Positions 35,300-42,771 of a DNA stretch of 64,000 nucleotides are shown piece after piece. The notes beneath the pieces are model-generated. The model had not been told where the DNA came from. It searched no databases and saw only the letters and a list, made by a program, of their open reading frames with translations. Made by a program: the position numbers and the translations under genes. Position 1 is the stretch's first letter. Each line of letters starts with the position of its first letter. Origin of the DNA: Desulfopila aestuarii DSM 18488 (GTDB taxonomy: Bacteria; Desulfobacterota; Desulfobulbia; Desulfobulbales; Desulfocapsaceae); the NCBI RefSeq assembly GCF_900143695.1, contig NZ_FRFE01000009.1:62001-126000 (forward strand). Direction: 5' to 3'.

Positions 35300-36746
35300 A
35301 GCGGACTTCAGTCCCAATCGGTTGAAGGCGGCGCTGCCGTTTTTTATGGTGCTTCTTGTTGGCTTCAGCCTTTTTCTTGGCCTCTTTCTGCTCGTGGCCC
35401 GTCATCAGCTGGTGAAAACGGAGATGGTGGAAACAAACCGCCTGCTCTTGGCTTATCTGCAACGGGGCAGCGCTGCACCTTTGCAGTTTGGCCAAGGGCT
35501 TTCCGTGTACGATGAGCAGTTGGGTGGGCTTGACTTTATCCGGATTTCTAAGAGCAACAATCGATTGCTGCTGGCCGGTGATGCTATCTCTGCCTCGCTC
35601 TTTCATGAACTGTTGCGGCTTGAGCCGCTGGAGGATGCACCCTGGCTGAGGTTGGCCGGTGAGGATAGGGAGACGATCTGGTCGGTTGTAAGTAAAACAC
35701 CGGGCAGCGGTGTGGTTATAACAGCCGGAAGAGACAGCAGCTTCTCTTATCGGCAATATCGGCAGTTGTTACTCCTTGTAATGACCGGCTGGTGTGCTGG
35801 CCTTGTTCTTTCTCTTACCATTGCCCTTTTCTGTGTGCGGCGGCTTGTATCACCGCTGGTAAAGTTGCGGGTCGAGCTGGAAACGCTCATGGCCGAGGGG
35901 CGGGAGCAGTTACTGCCTGAAAAAGGAGGCGACACCGAGCGAGAGCAGCTATACCGTCAGGTGAACCGCCTTATTCGCCAGAATCGACGGCTGGTAAGCG
36001 AGATGCAGGCTTCGCTCGATAATGTCGCCCACGATCTCCGTACCCCCATGACCCGACTCCGGTCGGTGGCGGAGTTTGGTCTCAGGGAGGAAAGCGACAT
36101 TGAAAAATTACGGGAGTCGCTGGCCGACTGCCTGGAAGAGTCAGAGCGGGTACTCTCGATGTTGCGGATCATGATGAGCGTAGCTGAAGCTGAAACAGGT
36201 ACCATCCAGCTGGAGTATACGAGGCTTGACCTGGCGGAGAGTATTGGAGAGATGGTGTCGCTTTATGAATATGTAGCGGAGGAGCGGCGGGTTACGCTCT
36301 CCTGCGAGTGTCGTCCAGGGCTCACAATCCAGGCCGATCGCACACGTATTGCCCAGGTCTGGGCCAATCTTCTTGATAACGGCATTAAATACGGCCGTGA
36401 GGGTGGTTTTGTGCAAGTCGAGACCGCTTCGGCTGGCACAATGGTCTGCGTACGTTTTCGCGATAACGGTATGGGCATTTCCGCCTCAGAGCAACCGCGC
36501 ATCTGGGAGCGACTCTATCGCGGTGATCGCAGCCGGTCCCAGCAGGGGTTGGGTCTCGGTCTGAATTTTGTGAAAGCGATTGTGGAGGCCCATGGCGGTA
36601 CGGTACAGGTGGAGAGTGTGCTGCATGAGGGAAGCTGTTTTACCGTCATGCTGCCAATGGCCGAAGCTCAGCTTTTAGAAGTTGGCTCGATGGAAAAATC
36701 GCAGACCAGTGGCGAGTGGTCTGAAAGCTTCACGTCAGGAATATAG
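35280..36746 (+). CDS. Sensor histidine kinase, partner of the OmpR-type regulator
   Basis: This 488-residue kinase has helix 1 (about 18-40), a periplasmic domain of roughly 115 residues, helix 2 (about 160-185) and a HAMP-like linker. The H-box VAHDLRTPMTRL is near 250, the N-box WANLLDNGIKYG near 362, and the ATP lid RDNGMGIS...GLGLGLNFVKAI near 395-430. There is no receiver domain, as in classical two-component kinases. The start overlaps the response regulator by 20 bases, so translation is coupled. Its 3' end overlaps the convergent EEP-family gene by 79 bp, leaving no room for a separate terminator. Confidence 0.92.
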   Translation: MSFVVTKADFSPNRLKAALPFFMVLLVGFSLFLGLFLLVARHQLVKTEMVETNRLLLAYLQRGSAAPLQFGQGLSVYDEQLGGLDFIRISKSNNRLLLAGDAISASLFHELLRLEPLEDAPWLRLAGEDRETIWSVVSKTPGSGVVITAGRDSSFSYRQYRQLLLLVMTGWCAGLVLSLTIALFCVRRLVSPLVKLRVELETLMAEGREQLLPEKGGDTEREQLYRQVNRLIRQNRRLVSEMQASLDNVAHDLRTPMTRLRSVAEFGLREESDIEKLRESLADCLEESERVLSMLRIMMSVAEAETGTIQLEYTRLDLAESIGEMVSLYEYVAEERRVTLSCECRPGLTIQADRTRIAQVWANLLDNGIKYGREGGFVQVETASAGTMVCVRFRDNGMGISASEQPRIWERLYRGDRSRSQQGLGLGLNFVKAIVEAHGGTVQVESVLHEGSCFTVMLPMAEAQLLEVGSMEKSQTSGEWSESFTSGI

Positions 36747-37417
36747 AAGTTGGTGATCCGGATTCCCGGGCTATGAAGGATAAAATCAATCTGCCGGTGC
36801 GGGGAATGGCTGGGGTGCGAGGGGAGATTGAGCAGATTTGCACTTTGCAGATTTGCAGCGGCCAGAAAGAGTTTTAATTCGCGACTGCCGAAAAAGGTGT
36901 TGAAGTCCCCGGCGACAATCACTTCCTTCTCGGTCCTTTTCACCAGCGTGTGAAGCTGTTCCAGCTGATGCTGGCGATGCCGGTACTTGAGTGACAGATG
37001 AACAAGAAATATCACAGCTTCATCTAGCTCGGTTTTGATGATGAGCCGTTTTACGCCCTCTTTGAAATAGTGGAAGCTGTAGCCATGTATCCTCTCACGG
37101 GTGAGGAGGGCGTTGGATTGTTTCTTGAGAATCGGCACACGCTGTGCCAGTGAACGAGCACTATATTTCGTTTCCGCCACGTAGTTATAGCCAAGGCATT
37201 TGGCAATCTCCTCGGCCTGGCAGCTGTTGCCGGAGCGATAGGAACCGGAGTCCACTTCAACGAGGCCGACGATATCCGGGTCCACTGAGCGGATGAAATT
37301 GATGATACGCTGCAGGTTGATCCCGGTCTTCTTGAAAAAACCGAAAAACGGTACGGGCAGATGGTAGCCGTTACGATGTCCGGTGGCGTAGCGTATATTG
37401 TACAGCAGCATTCGCAT
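36668..37417 (-). CDS. Endonuclease/exonuclease/phosphatase family protein
   Basis: This 249-residue EEP-fold enzyme has the catalytic markers of the family: LLYNIRYATG at the start, VGLVEVDSGS with the metal-binding Glu, VAGDFNTFFGS with Asp and Asn, RQIDFILHS, and a C-terminal SDHSPLVCDF with the general-base His. No signal peptide is present. Substrates range from DNA to phosphoinositides and nucleotides, so I do not assign one. It is convergent with, and overlaps by 79 bp, the upstream sensor kinase. It is divergent from hemC across a 131-bp gap. Confidence 0.85.
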   Translation of the reverse strand: MRMLLYNIRYATGHRNGYHLPVPFFGFFKKTGINLQRIINFIRSVDPDIVGLVEVDSGSYRSGNSCQAEEIAKCLGYNYVAETKYSARSLAQRVPILKKQSNALLTRERIHGYSFHYFKEGVKRLIIKTELDEAVIFLVHLSLKYRHRQHQLEQLHTLVKRTEKEVIVAGDFNTFFGSRELKLFLAAANLQSANLLNLPSHPSHSPHRQIDFILHSPGIRITNFYIPDVKLSDHSPLVCDFSIEPTSKS

Positions 37418-37548
37418 GGGTTCTCTGCCTGGTAAAGAGGAAAAGTTGGAATTTCATAACTGCAGTGTATATGTTAAGTTCTTCTGCAGTCCAGATAAAT
37501 ACTCCCTTTTGAGGATAAACATTTTTGCCTGAAGCAAGGATCGTATAG

Positions 37549-38481
37549 ATGATTGAAATTGCAATAGGAACACGAAAAAGCAAGCTGGCGATGTGGCAGA
37601 CAAATACTGTTGCCGGAATGCTCGAAGCAGAAGGAATGTCCACCCGTATTAGTAGTATGGAGACCATCGGTGACAAAGTGCTTGATACCTCCATTGCCAA
37701 AATCGGCAGCAAGGGGGTGTTTACTGAGGAGCTCGAAGCACAGTTGGCATCAGGAGAGACGGATATCGCCGTTCATAGTGCCAAGGACATGCAATCGAGG
37801 CTTCCGGAAGGGTTCGAGCTGATTGCCTTTACCGACCGCGAGAAAGTGAACGACGTGCTGGTAAGTGATGACCCTACCATCAATATCGGAGACAGTTCGA
37901 GGAAATTACGGATCGGCACCTCGTCGGTTCGCCGTGTAGCGTTGCTCAACCATTTTTATCCCCATGTGGAGACCGTGGAGATGCGTGGCAATCTCCAGAC
38001 CCGTATCCGCAAAATGCGTGAAGGTGATTGCGATGCCCTGATGCTGGCGTATGCCGGGGTTAAACGGATGGAATATGAAGATCTGATCGTGAAGATCTTT
38101 TCGGAGGAAGAGTTTATCCCGCCGGTGGGCCAGGGCTGTATCGGTATCGAAGCCGCCACAACGCTTGATCCGGAAAAACGAAAGAAAATCAGGAAATGTC
38201 TGAACAACGCCGAAAGTGAGGCCTGCCTTTTGGCGGAACGGGCGTATCTCAAGCAGCTGGAGGGCGGTTGTTCGATCCCCGCCTTTGGCCTAGCAAAATT
38301 AGATGGCGATACGTTGACTCTGAAGGTGGGGCTGGCGAGCCTTGATGGCAGTAAGATCCTGCAGAAAGTGGTCACTGGTACTGTGGCTGAGGCAGAGACC
38401 ATGGGAAAAGAAGCCGGGGACTACATTCTGGACAATGGCGGGCGGGAGATGCTTGCTGAGATTCGCCGACAGCAAAAATAG
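37549..38481 (+). CDS. hemC: Porphobilinogen deaminase
   Basis: This 310-residue enzyme joins four porphobilinogen units into hydroxymethylbilane, the step before uroporphyrinogen III, and so serves heme, siroheme and cobalamin. Motifs include IGTRKSKLAMWQT, GDIAVHSAKDM-like ETDIAVHSAKDMQS, IGTSSVRRVALL and the cofactor-attachment Cys in LEGGCSIPAF. The N-terminal MIEIAIGTRKS is the normal start. It is a stand-alone gene here. A weak hairpin at 38487-38514 and the terminator at 38526-38569 lie just beyond it. Confidence 0.95.
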   Translation: MIEIAIGTRKSKLAMWQTNTVAGMLEAEGMSTRISSMETIGDKVLDTSIAKIGSKGVFTEELEAQLASGETDIAVHSAKDMQSRLPEGFELIAFTDREKVNDVLVSDDPTINIGDSSRKLRIGTSSVRRVALLNHFYPHVETVEMRGNLQTRIRKMREGDCDALMLAYAGVKRMEYEDLIVKIFSEEEFIPPVGQGCIGIEAATTLDPEKRKKIRKCLNNAESEACLLAERAYLKQLEGGCSIPAFGLAKLDGDTLTLKVGLASLDGSKILQKVVTGTVAEAETMGKEAGDYILDNGGREMLAEIRRQQK

Positions 38482-38486
38482 AACAA

Positions 38487-38514
38487 GGGTGCAGCGCAAA
38501 GACGCATTGCACCC
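38487..38514 (+). terminator. Weak hairpin after hemC
   Basis: GGGTGCA and TGCACCC arms form a 7-bp stem six bases past the hemC stop. No T-run follows, so it may only help protect the 3' end. Confidence 0.4.
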
Positions 38515-38525
38515 CCGATGGTCAA

Positions 38526-38569
38526 TAAAAAGGCTGTGTACCCGGGATTTCTCGGTTATGCAGCCTTTT
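38526..38569 (-). terminator. Rho-independent terminator of the hydrogenase operon
   Basis: Arms AAAAGGCTG (38528-38536) and CAGCCTTTT (38561-38569) form a 9-bp stem, with an inner CCGGGA...CTCGG pairing. The hypB stop codon lies inside the loop and its last codons form one arm. On the minus strand a TTTTTAT tract follows. The other strand is also T-rich, so it may serve hemC too. Confidence 0.75.
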
Positions 38570-39371
38570 CTCCTTTCTTAGTACGCACCAAGTCTCTCAG
38601 GTAGTCGAGCCAGGCATCAAATCCTGCGCCTGTGGTAGCGGAAAGCTCCATGATTTTGAGGCTCGGATTGGCCTTTAAAGCCTCGCTGCGTGCCTCTTCC
38701 AACGGGAAATCGAAATAGGGCAGCAAATCTGTTTTGGTGATCAGAAAAGTCTGGGCGGTGCCGAAGGTTTTGGGGTATTTTGCCGGCTTATCGGGGCCTT
38801 CCGGTACGGAGACCAGCACGATACGCTCATGTTCGCCAAGAGCAAAGGTTGCCGGGCAGACAAGGTTACCCACATTTTCGATAAAAAGCAGATCGACACC
38901 CGCATAGCCAGGTTCTTTCTCCAGCAAATGAAAACCCTTGTGGGTCATCGCCGCGTCGAGATGGCAGGCGCCGCCGGTGGTCAGCTGGACGACCGGCACC
39001 CCTTTAGCGCGAATACGCTGGGCGTCGCGATCGGTCTCCGGATCACCTTCGATAACACCAATTTTCATCTCATCCTTCAGCGCCATGATGGTGTGCTCAA
39101 GGAGCGTCGTCTTGCCGGAACCCGGGCTGCTGATCAGGTTTAAGGCCACTGCCCCGATCTGGTCAAAATGGTCCCGGTTGGCCTGGGCCATGGCATTATT
39201 GGCGGCGAAAAGACTGGTGCGTACGTCAACGGTCTTGGTTGCAGTGTCGTGGGAGTGATTATGGTCATGGCCGTGCTCATGGTTATGGGCATGACTGTGG
39301 CTATGGCCGTCGTGGTCGTGGCTGTGGTCGTGATTATCTGAAGGACTTGGGCAACCGCATGAATCACACAT
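38556..39371 (-). CDS. hypB: Hydrogenase nickel-insertion GTPase
   Basis: This 271-residue GTPase delivers nickel to the hydrogenase large subunit. The first residues CDSCGCP form the high-affinity Ni site. A His-rich tract follows (about residues 13-42, with 14 His), as in nickel-storing HypB proteins. The GTPase domain has the P-loop SSPGSGKTTLLEHT, the ENVGNLVCPA switch region with its metal Cys, and NKAD-like ITKTDLLPYF. It is the last gene of the operon, 40 bp after hypA. The stop codon is inside the terminator stem-loop. Confidence 0.96.
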   Translation of the reverse strand: MCDSCGCPSPSDNHDHSHDHDGHSHSHAHNHEHGHDHNHSHDTATKTVDVRTSLFAANNAMAQANRDHFDQIGAVALNLISSPGSGKTTLLEHTIMALKDEMKIGVIEGDPETDRDAQRIRAKGVPVVQLTTGGACHLDAAMTHKGFHLLEKEPGYAGVDLLFIENVGNLVCPATFALGEHERIVLVSVPEGPDKPAKYPKTFGTAQTFLITKTDLLPYFDFPLEEARSEALKANPSLKIMELSATTGAGFDAWLDYLRDLVRTKKGEKAA

Positions 39372-39411
39372 GTTCGTTCTCTCGTATAAAAAAGGGTGAA
39401 TGATTATGACA

Positions 39412-39759
39412 TTATTCCATTTCCACCTGTTTCAGCAACAGGTCGTCACCGCCGCGGGTAGTGAGTAAGAACTCACCGCAATTGCCGCACTGGTCGGGCC
39501 GCTCGCCGGCGGTAACCTGCTCCTGGGAGCATGAAGTGCAGGTGTAGGTGACTTCAGGAACTTCTATGACCAGCTCCGTTTCCTTGAACATTGGTTCCTG
39601 GGCAGAGAGGATCTCAAAACCGAACTGGAAAGAGTCGACGACCACCCCGCACAAGGGGCCGATTTCCATGGTGACCTTCACAATCCGGGTGGCGTTATTT
39701 TCTGCGGCAAGACTTTTTAACTGCTCGAAAAGGCCTTGCACCAGCGACATCTCATGCAT
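39412..39759 (-). CDS. hypA: Hydrogenase nickel-incorporation zinc protein
   Basis: This 115-residue protein works with HypB to insert Ni. The N-terminal MHEMSLVQGL holds the Ni-binding His2 and Glu3. The zinc site is CTSCSQEQ...CGNCGE, two CxxC motifs as usual. Size and motif placement are standard. It starts nine bp after the protease gene. Confidence 0.95.
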   Translation of the reverse strand: MHEMSLVQGLFEQLKSLAAENNATRIVKVTMEIGPLCGVVVDSFQFGFEILSAQEPMFKETELVIEVPEVTYTCTSCSQEQVTAGERPDQCGNCGEFLLTTRGGDDLLLKQVEME

Positions 39760-39768
39760 GGTGTTCCC

Positions 39769-40269
39769 TTAAGCTGTTTCCTTGCGGCGTACGTCAACGC
39801 CCAGGTCTTTTACACGCTGTACGATCATCTCGGCTACTTCGACCTTGCGCGCTTCCGCCTTGTCGGAGAGTTCGATACTCTCGGTCAGTTCTTTGGGGAT
39901 GATGGTGTAGAATTCGACTTCCTCAGGATGCTCGCCACGCAACTTGCAGACCTCAAGAATTTCAAGCAAGCCAAGCTGGTGGGGGGACATCCTGGTCTGG
40001 AAGGTGCCTGCCTTCACATCGGCTAATGAGAAGAAGTGGAAGGAACCGGGCTCGCCCTGGATGTCCACCACGTCAATCACCAGTACCGGATCGCAGGTCT
40101 CGAGAAATGGTGCCATATAGATGCCGGCGGTACCGACATCCTGGATATCGACGTTGTCAGGAAAATCATAGTTGTTTTGCAGGTATTGTACTACGTGGAC
40201 ACCAAAACCTTCGTCCCGTAACAGCAGGTTGCCGATACCGGCAATGCCGATCTTTTTTACTTCGTTCAT
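39769..40269 (-). CDS. Hydrogenase maturation protease (HyaD/HybD/HycI family)
   Basis: This 166-residue endopeptidase trims the C-terminal extension of the nickel-loaded large subunit. GIAGIGNLLLRDEGFGVHVV holds the acidic metal residue typical of the M52 family, and LVIDVVDIQGEPGSF holds the second. Its target here should be the large subunit at 45787-47487, whose C-terminus carries a 15-residue tail after DPCIACAVH. It lies between hypE and hypA, and all ten genes run on one strand. Confidence 0.93.
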   Translation of the reverse strand: MNEVKKIGIAGIGNLLLRDEGFGVHVVQYLQNNYDFPDNVDIQDVGTAGIYMAPFLETCDPVLVIDVVDIQGEPGSFHFFSLADVKAGTFQTRMSPHQLGLLEILEVCKLRGEHPEEVEFYTIIPKELTESIELSDKAEARKVEVAEMIVQRVKDLGVDVRRKETA

Positions 40270-40289
40270 GTCACTTCCAATTGTTGATT

Positions 40290-41303
40290 TCAGCAGATGC
40301 GCGGCAGCGGCTCGCCATGGAGCGGGGTTACCACTCTTGAGCCGCCGACAGGGGTGTTAATCACCACCCGGCCGGCTTTGCCTTGGGTCATTGTGCCAAT
40401 GATCACCGCTTCCGCCCCTTCCGGGGTAGAACGCATGATTTCAAGTGCTTTTGCAGCCATGTCACCTTGGACTACAACAAGGCATTTGCCCTCATTGGCG
40501 AGATAGAGCGGTTCAAGCCCCAGCAGTTCGCAGGCGGCTCGTACGGTGGGGCGTACCGGCAGGTCTTCATCTTTTAACTCAATGGCAAGTTCACTGGCTG
40601 CAGCAATTTCATTGAGTGAAGTGGCGACGCCACCCCGGGTGGGGTCCCGCATGGTGCGGATTGCCTCAGGCATCTCAGCAAGCAGTTTTGCAACCAACCG
40701 GTGCAGGGCCCTGGTATCGCTTTTCAGGTCTCCCTCCATGGAAATTCCGGCCCGGCGAGTCATGATGGTGATGCCGTGATCTCCGAGAGTACCCGAGAGG
40801 ATGACAGCATCGCCAGCCTTGGCATTTTTCGACGAAATGTTGATACCGTCGGCAACAACGCCGATGCCGGAGGTATTGATAAAGATCTTGTCGCCTTTAC
40901 CCTTCGGTACAACCTTGGTATCACCGCAGACAATCGGTACCCCGGCCTCCTTGCAGGCTTCTGCTATCGAGATGATGACCCGCTCAAGCTCGTCGAGGGA
41001 AAGCCCCTCTTCAAGGATCAGGCCGAGGCTGAGGCATATGGGCTTTGCTCCACGCATCGCAAGATCATTGATGGTGCCATGCACCGCCAATTTACCGATA
41101 TCGCCGCCGGGAAAGAAAATGGGATCAACTACATAGGAATCGGTGGTGAACGCCAGCCGACCCGGTTGGTTGTCGATAACAGCACTGTCCTCGAGGCTGT
41201 GAAGCGTCGGGTTATCAAGATATTTGAGAAACAGGTTGCCGATCAGCTCCTGGCTGGCCAGCCCGCCGCTACCATGATCAAGAAGAATGGTTTTTTCTGT
41301 CAT
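40290..41303 (-). CDS. hypE: Carbamoyl dehydratase for hydrogenase CN ligands
   Basis: This 337-residue enzyme dehydrates the thiocarbamate made by HypF to the cyanide ligand of the NiFe site. The N-terminal LLDHGSGGLASQELI and the GDTKVVPKGKGDKIFI region form the ATP site. The C-terminus ends LPRIC, with the terminal Cys that carries the carbamoyl group. Family proteins are about 330-340 residues, so it is complete. A 98-bp gap separates it from hypD. Confidence 0.96.
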   Translation of the reverse strand: MTEKTILLDHGSGGLASQELIGNLFLKYLDNPTLHSLEDSAVIDNQPGRLAFTTDSYVVDPIFFPGGDIGKLAVHGTINDLAMRGAKPICLSLGLILEEGLSLDELERVIISIAEACKEAGVPIVCGDTKVVPKGKGDKIFINTSGIGVVADGINISSKNAKAGDAVILSGTLGDHGITIMTRRAGISMEGDLKSDTRALHRLVAKLLAEMPEAIRTMRDPTRGGVATSLNEIAAASELAIELKDEDLPVRPTVRAACELLGLEPLYLANEGKCLVVVQGDMAAKALEIMRSTPEGAEAVIIGTMTQGKAGRVVINTPVGGSRVVTPLHGEPLPRIC

Positions 41304-41401
41304 GCAATTGCTCGTTTATACACGTAATAATAAACAGACCTGAGAGCGGATGTCGAGTTAACCCCGGTGTGCTCATTTGGAATGAATATCTTGAAATGGG
41401 A

Positions 41402-42490
41402 CTAGATATCCTGGCCGTATTTATGGTAAGCGGCACAGGTTCCTTCACTCGATACCATGCACGGGCCGATAGGGCTGGCCGGGGTGCAGCGCTTGGCAAA
41501 AAGCGGACAATCCTTCGGGGTGTTGATTCCTTTTAAGATCTGGCCGCACATGCAACCCTTGGCTTCCTGGGACGGTGGCAGCTTGATATCAAGACGGACC
41601 TCGGCATCGAAGTCGCTGTATTTGTCACGGATCTTGAGGCCGCTGCCGGGGATGACACCGAGACCGCGCCACTCCATGTCGGCCGGTTCGAAAATTTCAT
41701 CAACCATTTTCTGGGCGCGGGGGTTGCCTTCCCAGCTGACGACGCGGGGGTAGACATTTTCCACCTTGATGTCACCGGTTGCAACCTGCCGGGCCAGCAT
41801 GATGAGGCCTTTTACCAGGTCGGCGGTTTCAAAGCCTGCTACCACGCAGGCAAGACCATACTTTTTCGCCAGTGGCTCATAGGCGCCGGCTCCGATGATT
41901 GACGAAACATGACCGGGACAGAGCAGACCATCGATCTTCAATTCAGGATCGTCCAAAAGGGCGATGAGAGGTGGCGGCATGGTCTTCTGGGTGGAAAAGA
42001 CCACAAAATTTTTCACGTTCTGGACCTTGGCAGCCATGATGGTGGCGGCGATACCGGGTGTAGTGGTCTCAAAACCGACCCCGAGGAAGACCATCAGCTG
42101 ATCGGGATGCTGTTTGGCAATTTCAAGAGCGTCCATTGGCGAATAGACGATGTCGATTTTCGCACCACGGGAGCTGGCGTTGGCTAGAGATCCGTTTGAG
42201 CCGGGTACCCGGAACAGGTCGCCGAAGATGGCGACGCGCACGCCGGGCCGGTCGGCCATACCGATAAACGCGTCCATATGTGGCGCGGAGGTCACGCAAA
42301 CCGGGCACCCCGGGCCTGAGACAAGCTCCATTCCTTGCGGCAGGACGGTGCGCAGCCCATTGCGAAAGATCGCCATGGTATGTGAGCCGCAGACTTCCAT
42401 GACCCGGAGCGGTTTGGTAACCGCTCGCTGCAACTCCTCAACCAGTGGTTTCACCAGTTCGAGGTCGCGATATTCGTCAAGATGTTTCAT
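41402..42490 (-). CDS. hypD: Hydrogenase Fe(CN)2CO assembly protein
   Basis: This 362-residue Fe-S scaffold builds the Fe(CN)2CO unit with HypC. Conserved motifs are MEVCGSHTMAIFRNG, SGPGCPVCVTSA, GFETTTPG and the C-terminal cluster region GCMCGQILKG...CPLFAKRCTP...GPCMVSSEGTCAA. All essential cysteines are present. The ATG overlaps the hypC stop by four bases (ATGA), which implies translational coupling. Confidence 0.96.
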   Translation of the reverse strand: MKHLDEYRDLELVKPLVEELQRAVTKPLRVMEVCGSHTMAIFRNGLRTVLPQGMELVSGPGCPVCVTSAPHMDAFIGMADRPGVRVAIFGDLFRVPGSNGSLANASSRGAKIDIVYSPMDALEIAKQHPDQLMVFLGVGFETTTPGIAATIMAAKVQNVKNFVVFSTQKTMPPPLIALLDDPELKIDGLLCPGHVSSIIGAGAYEPLAKKYGLACVVAGFETADLVKGLIMLARQVATGDIKVENVYPRVVSWEGNPRAQKMVDEIFEPADMEWRGLGVIPGSGLKIRDKYSDFDAEVRLDIKLPPSQEAKGCMCGQILKGINTPKDCPLFAKRCTPASPIGPCMVSSEGTCAAYHKYGQDI

Positions 42491-42771
42491 TCTTCATTCA
42501 CGTTGAGCGGTGAGAGCAACTCTTCCGGCATGGTATCAGCAAGCTGTTTCAAGAGCTCGAGGTTCTTTTTGGCTTCTTCTTCCACCAATGAATGGATTGC
42601 GAAACCGGCATGGATAATAACGTAATCACCAACCTGGGGCCAGTGGTCGACGATGTCGAGTCTGACTTCTTTCTGGATGCCATCGGCATCGACGGTGGCT
42701 ATCTGGCTGGTGGTGAAATCGTCGGGATCACCTTCAACCTTTACCACCCGCATGGGTATTGCGAGACACAT
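42487..42771 (-). CDS. hypC: Hydrogenase assembly chaperone
   Basis: This 94-residue chaperone carries the Fe centre to the large subunit. I place the start at 42771, where the family-defining MCLAIPMRVVKVEG begins; its Cys2 is the iron-site ligand. An in-frame start 50 codons earlier would lie entirely inside hypF and has no family similarity. The gene overlaps the end of hypF by 38 bases and hypD by four. The remaining length and the GDYVIIHAGFAIHSL motif are normal. Confidence 0.95.
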   Translation of the reverse strand: MCLAIPMRVVKVEGDPDDFTTSQIATVDADGIQKEVRLDIVDHWPQVGDYVIIHAGFAIHSLVEEEAKKNLELLKQLADTMPEELLSPLNVNEE

